A DNA stretch of 64,000 bases from positions 49,658,872 through 49,722,871 of the forward strand of contig NC_134844.1 in the NCBI RefSeq assembly GCF_965363235.1, written 5' to 3'. Source of the DNA: Mytilus galloprovincialis. Taxonomy: Eukaryota; Mollusca; Bivalvia; Mytilida; Mytilidae. Of the stretch, positions 46,345 to 58,100 are shown one piece after another. The position numbers and the translations under genes were made by a program. Under the pieces are notes generated by a model. It had not been told where the DNA came from, ran no database searches, and saw only the letters and a program-made list of their open reading frames with translations. How positions within the stretch are numbered: the first letter of the stretch is position 1; every line of letters starts with the position of its first letter.

Positions 46345-49300
46345 ATGATGCACCGTGCTTACCAGCCCCTCACGCCTGCTAATAATATTTATTTGAGAAA
46401 AAGATGGGACCAAAGTCATTACGACGCCCACAGAAAGAAGGTTTTTGCAGGTGAGTTGTAACACCGCCATTTTGGTTTATATTTTATTGTATTTTCGTGC
46501 CCTCTTTTATTACAGGATTATTCTATTGCGATATTTTCAATGATTAAACTGGCTAAATATTTGACTTCTTACATGCTCTATAGAATATGTCATGGATTCT
46601 TTGACAGCAGATGCTGTTGTCGAAGTTAGCGTAGAACTGTCTCTCTTTTATGTTAAAATTATTCGATCTGCAGCCATTGTCTTTGAACTTTTCAGTGTAA
46701 CTAACGATCAATGTAATCATAGAATTATTTTTTGGTAAAACGTAGTCGGTGGTTTATGATTCACATATTGAAAAAGCCACTTTAAAAACAATTTGGTCGT
46801 CACCAAGAATTGTATCACAAATAACTATGCACTAGAGTTTTTGTAGTGACACTATCGTCCATTAGTGCCGCGCCAGTGATTTAATCTGGTTTCCATGAAG
46901 AACATTAGATTTGACACTTCATAAGTTTCTGGATTATAACCTGTTTGACTCAAGAGATGCTTGAGTTATCAATTGAGAAGCTTTTTGGGGGTTTATTTTC
47001 AAGAACTATCCCACAAAGTGTATACTCATCAAACTATAGGCTTCAAAAAAATATTCAAAAGAAACACGTATCTTGTGCATGAATTTAGAATTGTATTGCA
47101 ATAAAAACTTATCAAACTACATCTGATTATCGAAAAACAAAATGCATATGAAACTTTCAAACTTCCAGAGACATAGTGAATTAAAAATGAAAATACAAGT
47201 TTTCGTTCAGTTAATTGATCGTAAATAAAACCCGAAAAGTAAAAGTAACGTTGATGTTCTGCAACTTCGTGTTTGATTTGTCCGGCTAACTGTTGCTTCC
47301 AGCGGCACTGTCGAGTATTATGAAGACGATCGAAACGCGCGTCTTGCGTTCACAGCTCTTGTATCTTTGATGAGTTTATAAAATAAAGTGAACTGTCAGT
47401 TAACTGCGAATACCCTCAGATCTGTTCCTAGTGTCGTTTTGCTGGTGGGATGTACAATTATCCGGCCAAGTCCACTTGTATTTTTGTCCATCTGATGAGT
47501 TAAGCATTTTTTAACTGATTTTTATAGTTCGTTCTTATGTTGTACTGTTATACCACTGTCCCAGGTAAAGGGGAGAGTTGGGATCCCGCTAACATGTTTA
47601 ACCTCACCACATTTTCTATGTATGTGCCTGTCCAAAGTCAGGAGCCTGTAATTCAGTGGGTGTTGTTTCATATTTGTTTTTCGTTCATTTTTTTATATAA
47701 ATAAGGCCGTTAGTTTTCTCGTTTGAATTGTTTTACATAGTCATTTCGGGGCCTTTTATAACTGACTATACGGTATGGGCTTTGCTCATTGTTGAAGGCC
47801 GTATGGTGACCTTTAGTTGTTTATATCTGTGTCATTTTGGTCTCTTGTGAAGAGTTGTCTCATTGGCAATCATACCACATCTTCTACTTTTTTTTAACAT
47901 TAACTGATAGTTCCAAAGATCCACCGTCTATACCATAAGATTGATTATTTATAATCTTTTTCAGCAAAGCCGGTGGTCGACAACAAGCCACCTACGACCT
48001 ACATGCACCTTCATATAAAACTTAAGAAACTCCAGGTAAGATTGTCAGAGAGACTAACTGAAGTAGAACAAGTTTGGAATGTAACAAAAGAGAGGCAAGT
48101 ATTGCGCATGACAAAAATGGACAATTGTGTAAAGAATTAAAAACGATAGCGTTTTATACATTAATATACTTTTTGTAACTATGATGGTCTGACTGAAGGA
48201 GGTGGGGTAGTTCTTTTTTCTATTTTCCTTATCATTTTGCTCTTTCTGTATATTTTAACTCATTATCATTTATATTTCATATTTAAGCACTCCATTATAA
48301 AATTCAAAATGGAAATGGGGAAATGGGGTTGTGTCAACTATTTTGTTTAAAATAGATTTGTTCCATTTTTTCTCTATTTCAGTATTTGTGTTTTACTCTA
48401 TTTTCTGTTGCATTTGTCAATTATGGATTTCCCTCAACCATTATCACTCATTTTTGGCTATTGTTCGTGGACTAATGTTTTTCCATCCCTTCAGTGTCCT
48501 GTCGTATAACTAGGTTTTATGCTACAATAAGCACCACATTTGAATCTAACTGAGGTCGAGACAAAATGTTTTTTCGATTAGATTGTCTCCCCTTCTTTGG
48601 TCACCAATATCACAGGACGTTTAAGAGCGATATATTTTCAGATGGAAGAGGAAAGACTCACCACAGTGGAAAGGGATAACCGAATTCTGCTCCAAAAAAT
48701 GGCGTACATAATGAAGTACGGAGGAAGTGTAGATAATATGAAACACGATTATAAGAAAAAAAGGTATTTATAGCATTTTCTAACCAGAAACACGTCTATA
48801 TATATGGAACGGATATGTTGGATCCAATTATGGTTTTATCAACTGATTTCCGTATAAAATATTACACCTGCTATCCGTGACAATGTTGTAATACAGGCAA
48901 ACAGTTCGATGCAACTCTTAATTTCATGGTTGTAACAAACAAATGTGATTATTAAAATTGAAGCTTGTAAGTGCTTTAAATATACTAAATGTGTTTAGGT
49001 TGACGCTTTTACGTCCCAATAAAATCCTTAAACTGAGACGCATTCAGTTCTGAAAGAAAAAAGAAAATTATTAGTACAAGTCCAAAATGTAAATAAATTC
49101 CATGCTTCACTTTGCTCCGTTCTGTTTTCCTGTCGATCTTGTAAGATTTGCAACGCTCAAAACTATAAATGTTGGTGTCACTCGTCTAAATGAATGCTTC
49201 GGGTACATAAAAAAAATCTTTTTTGATTATGCAAGTTAATAAGAATTTGAAAAAAAAGGCTTTTCGTTTGGCTATCCTATAACGAAATTACAACGATTTC

Positions 49301-52300
49301 CATAATGAAAGAGCTATGGAAGGGAACTGTCGTTTTGTAGTATATAGTATGAAATTCAAAACAGTGTGGCTGTGGCCATTGATTGACACATTAAATTAAT
49401 CCATTGACTGGGACAATTTACGTGAACGTTTGTCTGTAACGACCACTGTTCACGACGTACCTACGATAGACATTTAAACGCCTTTAATTATAAAGTAATT
49501 CTAAAAAATAATCAGGAATAACCTTTATGTTTTGATTTATATAATTTGTATAAATCAAAACATCGTGTTATTTCTGATTAATTTTTTCGAATTACTTTAT
49601 TGAGGTGTTGAGAACCTTTGGTGACCCCATAGTTTAAGTGTCTTTAAAAAGTACATAGTGATCAGTGGTCGTTACATACAAACGTTCACCTAAATTGTCC
49701 CAGTCAATGGATGAATTTAATGTGTCAATCAATGGCCACAGCCACACTGTTTTGAATTTCATTCTAAATAACACGTAGCTTAGAGAGTGATAGAGCAGAT
49801 TGTAACACCGCCTGAGAAAACATTGTCAACCACGGCGAAGCCAAGGTTGACAATGTTTTTTGAGGGGTACCAATCTGCTTTATCACCCTCTCAGCTAGGT
49901 GTTATTTAATTTATTATACTGAATGTCCTATCATTAATGTCTTTTACAGATTAATGTTAAAAGTAATTTCTCTAATTTTTGTGCTATTTTCACATTTCCT
50001 GACCGGTGTGAGAAAAATATTTCTCCTCACTAGTGAAAAATCTGTTCTCGGCAAATGATTAGTCGAAATTTGATTATGACGTCAAAATGTTTTGTTTTCT
50101 TTTCAATTTTCCTATTGTGACGTCATGAAAAAAGGCGACCTTGCCTGATGACGTTGCATATAAAGAGCACAATTTTCTGAAAATCTTTGAAAAAGAACGA
50201 TAAAAAGCATTAGAGAAACAGATTCCGACACTATAACTCGTGTATTACGATATTTCTCCACTCTCGACAGTTAAATTTTATTATTTAAAGGGCTCGGCAA
50301 GCCTCGCGCTTTAAATAATAAAATTTAACTGTCTCGAGTGGAGAAATATCGTAATACACTTGTTGCAGTGTAAGAATCTATATTTCTATGACGTCACAAA
50401 CATTACAACGTTACGGGTAATAGAAAACAAGAACTATCTTTACTGAAAAAGATATCCGACGTATTTAAATTTGAGTATAATATGTTTAAAACTATCATTT
50501 CGATAACCTTCAGAAGCACAAAGATACCCTTTAAATAACGTTTTCTCTGTTTGTGTTCAGTATTCTCGGTCCTCGTATCTTTCTGTTTACATTCACCAAA
50601 ACCCCGCGGAAATCTCACATGCGTAGGTGCGTTCTAAAAGTCATGTACGTTCGTACAACAAAGTTTACATTAAAAATTATATAATTGTCCCGAATAAATA
50701 GCTGTCACGGATGCAAAGACCTATTGGAGAAACAATTATTTTAATAAAAATATAAATCTTTGTAAGATCTAGTTCAAATATTTATAGTTTTTCACTTGCT
50801 TTCCATCACGATATAATTAACGAGACTTTTTTTTCAAACACAACCAAATCACCCACCATGACAGCATTTTGTCCAATCATGGAAAGGATTTTCGAGCATG
50901 CGTATTCTGTTGCCATAGTTAAGCGTCCTTAAGTTCAAAGGGCACATACCGAAACTATACCGACTACAGTACGTCGGAGAAAAAACACAAAAGTGAAGCA
51001 AGATGTTTTTTTAATTCATTTTTTAGTCAAATGATAAAATCTGAGCCAAAACGTAGAACTTAAGCATTGTATTTTTAAATTACTTGATGTAAACTCAATT
51101 CATTGTCATTTTAAATTATCGACTTTTGATTGGTCTAGACGAGAGGGTAACATTAAAAGAAATTGTCACCCTCTCAATCATGTGATAGAGTAAATTAACA
51201 CCCTCGTATTAGCCAAACAAATATTGCATTTTAACGTGAAGTATAATGAAAATAATTACCAGAAAAAATCAAGTCGTAAAATCCTAGCTGCAAATTAATT
51301 TAAGCCAAAAGCAGAAGTTTATTTAATTCTTATCCACACGAGCACATTAGACGAGTTTCGGATTTGACGTTATATTCAAAATCTCTCACTCAATCACTTA
51401 CTACATTTTAATTTTATTTTAGTTTGAATAAGACAAAAAGACAGAGAGAACTACTAAGAATAACACATGAAAATCTGGCAATTTTAAAACGAATTACAGC
51501 AAAGGAACCGCATCTGAATCACTTGCGATGGATACATGAAAATCAGGTTAGTTTATATATAACCACAGGTGAGAAACAAATGTAGATCGTCAAAAAATAT
51601 ACTTAAGATAATCAAATTTACTATTTTGGAACATATGTACAATGTATGCATAATAATTTTTGTATGTGCAATTTGGAAGTTGTTTTCTTTGAAAGATATT
51701 TTTAGAAATGAATGTAGACCGTAAAAAATTGTACAAAAATTATTTTATTTATTATTTTTGAAAACATAAATGTATAATATTCTTTCAACGTGAAATTCAA
51801 CTTTTTTTTTCTTTTTTGTATGATTTTCTGACAACATTGATTTCTAAAACTAGGAGTATCATTTTTGTGCAGTTATTCGTCCCCATAAAACAAAACAAAA
51901 CGATGAAGCATAAGTGAATAGGTGATGTTTCTTCACTTTTCGCCCCATATATACGATTTTGCTGGAGTAATTTTTTACTTTGATTCGACACAAAAAATGC
52001 AACGCGTTTAAAGAGCCGCCTGTGTATAGGGTAAGATGGACCATTTTATCTCATGTCATATGCATGGCATTAACTGTCTGTCCCAAGTCTGGAACTTTTC
52101 ATTGAATGGGTATCGTTGGTTGACTGTCTGTTTGTCATAAATCCGACGAATATTTTTTTTTTACATTTTGCATATCGGGGCATATTATAGCTGAATATGC
52201 GGTATATGTTTTGTTCATTGTTGAAGGCTTTATACGGATATCCCACTCAGCTATAGGTCCATGTAGATCAATCGGCTTGCAAATGATTGAAATTTGATCA

Positions 52301-53578
52301 CAAAAAGTCAATAGGATAGAAAGAGAACGGGAAATCAATAGTTTCAATGCACTTCCCTTTTTAGTAGGAAAAATTGTGATGATTATTTTGTTCATAAAAA
52401 TTACTTTGTTATTTTTTTTTATTCTAATGTTTACTTTTTAGATAAATCAACAATATCTTAATAATATCGCCAAATTCCCACACAAATGGAGACAGGAACA
52501 AAGTCATTACAAATTATATCAACTTCAACAACTGGCTGCGAATGAACGCATCAGACAACAAGTAAGTTGAGATTGACATTTTGAATTTTTTAAAACCCAA
52601 ACCTGATTGGTCGATAATTTCCTCCAATAACTACATGATGTACGATAGAAAGACAGCTTGATATGATCGGTTTGAATTTCAATGATCTGTGAATTTTGAA
52701 TGTTCACATTAGGAAGGTAACACTATGATTTGATTGGATTGTTGGTTGCTTAACGTCCAGTCGCAAATATTTTATGCATGTTCAGGCCAAGAAAAAATTA
52801 TCCAAAAATACAATAGGTACTGGTAGGTCAGATAATAAAGGCCGTCTGTGATAAAAGTCGGGAAATTTAGACTGCAACTAGAAAATTAGGGTAAATTAGA
52901 TAGGAATGGATATTTGGCCTTGCAACAGGCCACATACGAACCCCTAGAAGAGCTGATGCAGGGGTTCGTAACATACAGAAAGCATGGTATTCTCTCTGAA
53001 AACGAGCCATCGGATTTAACGTCTTAATTCATTCTGATGGAACGTGACTGCGTACTTCAACAGCCGAACAGACAGTCATAATAATGTTAAAGCCAGTTTA
53101 GATAAAATATTGCAAAAAATTTTCATGAAAAGTTTTGAATTGAAGGATCGTTAACCTACGATGTACTTATCAATTGCTATGAAACTGAATCAACAATAAC
53201 GTTATTTCCAATATAATATTTTAGTATTTACGGTAAGGGAAGAATCCGCGTTTTTTATTTCAATAATTACTAAAATTTGCGAAAATTTACCAAAATTGCA
53301 GTTTTCAGCCATCTTTAAGTTTTTGAATAATATGATCTGAACATTGTCCTATTTCAACAAAATTAATTCATACTAAACTTGCTCCGAACTAAATCTTACA
53401 ACTCAATTTGAAAACAATAATCTTCCGCGCCACATTTATGTCATATACATATTTCAAATCAACACAATGTATCGTTTTGCAGGTCGAGACCAGTCAACAA
53501 CAGAATACTGCCGAATCAGCGTTAACCACGTTACTAAACCAGAGAGGAAGCCTCGTTCCGAAAAGTCCACATAGATAA
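46345..53578 (+). CDS. CFAP97D: CFAP97-domain protein (CFAP97D1/D2-like, hemingway family)
   Basis: Six exons with consistent phases: 46345-46450, 47965-48035, 48642-48763, 51423-51546, 52442-52561, 53483-53578, giving 212 aa. The protein starts MMHRAYQPLTPANNIYLRKR, then WDQSHYDAHRKK, the family hallmark AAKPVVDNKPPTTYMHLHIK followed by LKKLQMEEER, then ERDNRILLQKM, SLNKTKRQRELLRITHENLA and ILKRI. Small CFAP97D proteins are ciliary/flagellar; Drosophila hemingway is needed for sperm flagella and cilia. An in-frame TGA just before the first ATG fixes the start; MM allows 46345 or 46348. The Gln-rich tail (QLQQLAANERIRQQ, ETSQQQN) lies outside the conserved core. ATTAAA at 53602-53607 is a likely poly(A) signal. 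Introns hold repeat family B, fold-back elements and a hammerhead-like motif. Confidence 0.92.
47301..47350 (+). ncRNA. Degenerate hammerhead-ribozyme-like motif, copy 1
   Basis: GGCACTGTCGAG, a stem-II-like insert, then CGAAACGCGCGTC and TTGCG. The GAAA, the palindromic stem III (CGCGCG) and the UC before the expected cleavage point are intact, but the CUGAUGA box reads CTGTCGA, so it is probably inactive. It lies in CFAP97D intron 1, sense to the gene, next to a family B copy. Confidence 0.5.
47380..47887 (-). repeat. Near-complete family B copy, inverted
   Basis: Read on the minus strand it runs from GAAGATGTGGTATGATTGCC through TATAAAAGGCCCCGAAATGA, GGCTCCTGACTTTGGACAGG, GGTTAAACATGTTAGCGGGA and CTCATCAGATGGACAAAAAT to GGACTTGGCCGGATAATTGT and CAGTTAACTGACAG. 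It is the best reference for family B in the window. It lies in CFAP97D intron 1. Confidence 0.85.
49341..49765. mobile_element. Long fold-back element
   Basis: Arms of about 190-200 bp: CAAAACAGTGTGGCTGTGGC pairs with GCCACAGCCACACTGTTTTG, and CATTGACTGGGACAATTTA with TAAATTGTCCCAGTCAATG. The centre (49527-49565) is itself palindromic (TTTTGATTTATA, TATAAATCAAAA). It lies in CFAP97D intron 3. Confidence 0.88.
49766..49910. mobile_element. Second fold-back element, abutting the first
   Basis: AATAACACGTAGCTTAGAGA pairs with TCTCAGCTAGGTGTTATT, and AACATTGTCAACC with GGTTGACAATGTT, around ACGGCGAAGCCAA. It begins where the previous palindrome ends. Confidence 0.85.
50240..50359. mobile_element. 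Third fold-back element, 51-bp arms
   Basis: Arms 50240-50290 and 50309-50359 match at 49 of 51 positions (GTGTATTACGATATTTCTCC at the outer ends) around an 18-nt GC-rich loop. 50360-51422 shows only a weak GAGAGGGTAACA / CACCCTCTC pair near 51132-51178. Confidence 0.92.
52050..52240 (-). repeat. Diverged family B fragment, inverted
   Basis: GTCTGTCCCAAGTCTGGAAC, ATCGGGGCATATTATAGCTG and TTCATTGTTGAAGGC. It lies in CFAP97D intron 4. A different repeat fragment (GGTTGCTTAACGTCCAGTCG) begins at about 52740 in intron 5. Confidence 0.55.
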
Positions 53579-53601
53579 ACATATAAACATCATAAATCAA
53601 C

Positions 53602-53607
53602 ATTAAA
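53602..53607 (+). terminator. ATTAAA after the CFAP97D gene
   Basis: Common poly(A) signal variant 24 nt downstream of the stop codon. The MITE at 53839 begins shortly after, so the 3' UTR is probably short. Confidence 0.45.
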
Positions 53608-53838
53608 GTATCGTTACGAAGAATTCAGTTACTTTTTTATTATTAAATTTGTTATGGAAAGAAAATTGTTGTTTATTTGAGCACCCTCCGAAGTACTGTT
53701 AGTCGTAGATGCGGAATATGTTGTATATGCAAAGTCAGATACTGATTTAACTGTGTTCAAAACATGAATCAAGAAGAAGTCCGCTAGAGTCGGTACCATA
53801 TCAACTATTGTTATTTGGTTACTGGTCGCATCGTGGAC

Positions 53839-54422
53839 AAAGGAGTAGGTCCGGTAAAGACCGATTTTGGCCTCAAATTTCAGGTTCATCTTACGAAAGA
53901 TTTTGACCACTTTTTAAACACTTAACTGTCTATTTCATTTGAATCAATTAATTTATTTGAAAGATTTTAACTGATTTAGTCATTAAAAACAACCCGATTC
54001 AAGCTCAAATATGAAAAATCTACCAAATATGCCGAAAAATGTCACTTTTCAGATGATTTTTGTCAAAAATGAAAGTGGCCGCATCCGTGTTCATCCTCAA
54101 CCTTTATATATGTTATGTATTATCATAAAATACAACTTACATTTCAATATTAAGGATGAACACGAATGCGGCCACTTTCGTTTCACACGAAAACTGTCTA
54201 AAATTTAACTAAAATGCTAGAATTGTGAAGATTTCAGTAATTTAGCACGACTTAATGGTGCTAGTACCCGATATATGTGCCTAGTATTGTCAAAAACAGC
54301 CCATATTTATGTAGCAGAAGCATTCTACTGTCCAATAAATAACTAAAAGTTTACATTTTAACAATTTTGTAAAACTGCTATATTTTGGGGCCAAAAAGGG
54401 GTCTTACTGGACCTACTCCTTT
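53839..54422. mobile_element. MITE with double inverted repeats, copy 3
   Basis: Same structure as copy 2 and very similar in sequence. It begins about 260 bp after the CFAP97D stop, between that gene and the convergent ISX-like gene. Confidence 0.88.
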
Positions 54423-54464
54423 CAAATAAGTCAGTAATCTAAATGTAATATAGAGAATAAAAAT

Positions 54465-54870
54465 AAGAATGGAAATGAGAAATGTGTCAAAGAGACATCA
54501 CCCGACAAAAGAGCAAACAACAGCCGAAGTCCATCAATAGGTCTGCAATGCAACGATAAACTTCCGCGTGCTTCAGCTGGCCCTTAAACAAAAATGCATA
54601 CGAATGCAGTGACAATAGAACTCCGAAATAAACACAAGAAACTAAGATTAAAAATCATACAAGACCAACAAAAGCCAGAAGCTACTGACATAAGACAGGC
54701 GCAAAATGAGGCGGGGATAAAAGTGTTTTTTTTTAGATATTCACCCTCCCCCTATACCTCTAGCAAACGTAGAAAAAACAAACACACAACAATACGCATA
54801 GTAAAAATTAGTTTTAAAGAAGTCCGAGTCCGATGTCAGAATAGGTAACAAAAGTAACTAAACAAAATAG
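54465..54870 (+). repeat. Family A copy
   Basis: GAATGGAAATGAGAAATGTG, GTCAAAGAGACATCACCCGA, CACCCTCCCCCTATACCTCT and AGTCCGAGTCCGATGTCAGA. It lies between the MITE at 53839 and the poly(A) signal of the ISX-like gene. Confidence 0.8.
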
Positions 54871-54930
54871 TGAACAATTCATACACAATATAACCGACAT
54901 TTTAAATTAAAAATACAAATAAAGAAAATA

Positions 54931-54936
54931 TTTATT
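54931..54936 (-). terminator. AATAAA after the ISX-like gene
   Basis: Minus-strand AATAAA (TTTATT on the plus strand), about 215 nt past the stop codon, between the last exon and a family A repeat copy. Confidence 0.45.
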
Positions 54937-55150
54937 TTATATATTCATATACAAGTTATTTCACAAAAGTAATATCACAGTTAGCTTCGACGAACCACAA
55001 CTAGGATTGTATGCAAATATGTTCAGATATGCACTTAGATGATTTAAAAAAATCATCTTCAATAATCCCGCGTATTGAGTTTCATTCATATCTTACTTAT
55101 ACACAAATTGGGGCCAAATCTGAATCAGAAAAAAAAACCCCAGAAAGTTC

Positions 55151-58100
55151 TCATTTATATTGAAACATCATTTCCATTGCAGCCTCGTGTTCTCGTGCTT
55201 TCAGTCGAAGAGCAGCAATGCTTCCCGATCGTTTGGGTTCACCCGGTGCATGACAACCTGTGTAAAACGGAAACGGCGCCAAACCATAAAATGGAAATGA
55301 AGGGAATATTGGCATTGACGACGTTGATAAATTCAGTGGCATATCTTGTTCATCGTCGCTTTTGCCATCTACCTTTCTATTAACCTGAAAAAAAGTATGT
55401 GAAAGGTTCAGCAATTGGGAGATAAACACACACGTACACACAAACACGCACATTTTAAATACCGGCGCGACTATTCTAAATAAAGTCATATAATCCAATA
55501 CAAGTATATTGGCCTTGGCGCTCTATACAATGAAGGAAACTGTTGAATCCTTCACTGGAAGATTTAACACTTTTGCTGATGTTCCGGTCTTCAACTAGCG
55601 TCAAATTGAGAATGGAAATGGGGAATATGTCAAAGAGAAATAACCCGACCAAAATGCAGAAAATAGCTAAAGGCCATCAATTGGTCTTCAATGCAGCGAG
55701 AGAATCCTTCCCTCGGAAGTGGTACTCTGTTGGCCCATGAAAAAAAATGTGTAATAGTTCAGTGAAACGGACATCATATTAAACTCCGAAGACGAATAAG
55801 CATATAAATGAACTAAATTATAAAAAAAAACCAACAATACTAACAAAGGTCAGAGGTTCCTGATTTGGGCCATGCGCAACAATGCGTGTATCCGAAAATA
55901 TAGAAAATGACGATTACATGTACAGAGTCAAAGACGTGAAGTATAAGTTCTCCTTTCGAAGCCTTTTCTTTAAATATGTTTTTTTCCCCCGGTTATTTTA
56001 GTTATCAATGAAAGTAAACTACAACGTAGATAGTGTCCTCTCTATATATAAGTATACCTGTGCTTGATCTAAGCCTAGTGCCAGCTCATCCTGTCTAGGA
56101 ATACTTGACTTTGGTGCCGGAACATAATTCGTTTCAGTAAGCCCCTGTAGACCTCCAAAATTACCAAGTTTTTCATACTTTCTCCATTTTGCTCTTCTGT
56201 TTTGAAACCAAATCTGCATAGAATAAAAAGAATCGCAAATATTATTAATCTTCTTTATTTTCATTTAGACAGATGTATAAGTGTACAATAATTAACGTTC
56301 AAATGAGATTTTGATATATGTCATTCCCCTTACATATTGGAATGATTTTTACTTTTACAGAAGAAATGGTAAATATAATTGCCAAAATTGCCTGTGAATT
56401 TTCTGATAATTCAAAGTTTAAAAACATACCTGAACACGTGCTTCAGGTAAACCTGTCTTTTGTGAAAGTTCTTCTCGGGTGTTGACGTCTGGGTAATGAG
56501 TTACTCGGAAAACATCTTCTAATGTTTGTAGCTGGTCAGCACTAAATGTTGTCCTTATACGTCGTTTCTTGTAACTGTTATCATTCATATCTGAAACCAT
56601 AGAAAATTAAGGGATTTAATTTCTTCAATTTATTGATGAATAATATAATTAATGCAAACATTTTCGGGTGAAAGATTTGCAAATACTCCGTCTACGATAT
56701 TTGAAGTTTTGTTTTAGTACAATAAAATTTTGAAAATAAGACATTGCTGATACTTTTCTCAGGTCAAAATAAAGCAGTAAATAAAGTTTATCATAAAACA
56801 CGTTATTACACTGACAAGACACGTTATTGTCTTACCCGTGTTTGACTTGAAAATGCTCCAACTTTGAATTTAATTTTGCTTGTCAACTGTTTTGATTTGA
56901 GCGCCGTTGATGAGTCTCGTGTACACGAAACACGCGTCTGACTTACCAAATTATAAGCATGGTATCTTTGATGAGATTTTACTAACTTCTGATTGAAAAT
57001 ATTATTGTTGTGCAGACGAACGTCCCGGCAAATATCTTCATAAAGAATAATAACAATAAAAAGTGAAATCTCAAAAATACTAAACTCCGAGGAAAATTCA
57101 AAACACAAAGTCTCTAATCATATGACAAAATCTAAAGCTTTAAGCTAAAACAAATCAAACAAATGGACAACTGTCATAACCCTGACTTGGTACAGGCATT
57201 TACTTATGTAGAAAATGGTGGATTAAACCTGGTTTTATAGCTAGCTAAACCTCTCACTTTTAAAAATAAATAAAAACATTTTTATATAGTAAAAAAGTTA
57301 GATATTTTACCATTATATAAATCACTGTCTCTGTTTAATCCATTGTCAGAACCATGTATGTCACTCCAGTTTATTTCCTCTTCGCTGCTTTCCTGGTCAT
57401 TTCCGGACGTCCTTGATACTGGCGACAGGCCACGACCTATAATTACCAAAACAGGAATCATTAATTATACATAATATATGTATATGTATGTACTTAAATA
57501 GTACCACGGTTAAATCTAATTTCATGGAGTTTAGTTCAAAAGTTTGAATCTGATCCCTTTGAAACAATAGTTGCTGAAGCTGAAGAGTTGGTTAAACCTT
57601 AAAAATATACTCAAACCCCAAAAAGTTATCAAAGTTCAGCATGGAGAAAAGGGTGAGGGTCCATTTGATTCTATTGAAACTTACTGTTATAAAATATACT
57701 TTGGTTTTGATCATCACTGACAAGACATGTATGTATTGCCGAAATGCGCATCCGTGGTGTAGTAAAATAGGTCGTGAGCGTATGCATTTTTATCCAAATT
57801 TATCAACTATTATTGATTAATAACGATAAGTGATTATACTTCTGTAATGTTGCATGTATCTTAATGCAATGAAGAATGACATCGTAACAAGACATTTGTA
57901 TTTCTTGGAAGTATTCAATAATAAAAAAAGATTATGAATTCACACAAACAGTTCAAACGGCATCTATAATTCGCTTTCTTTCTGATCATTTGTGTATTTT
58001 CTAGTCGAAAAAGAGAAGTGCGTAGACTCTGCATCTACATATGGCTGTAAAAACATGACGTGTTGTAGGTGTGCTAAAACTAACTCTTTTTTGCAAAATA

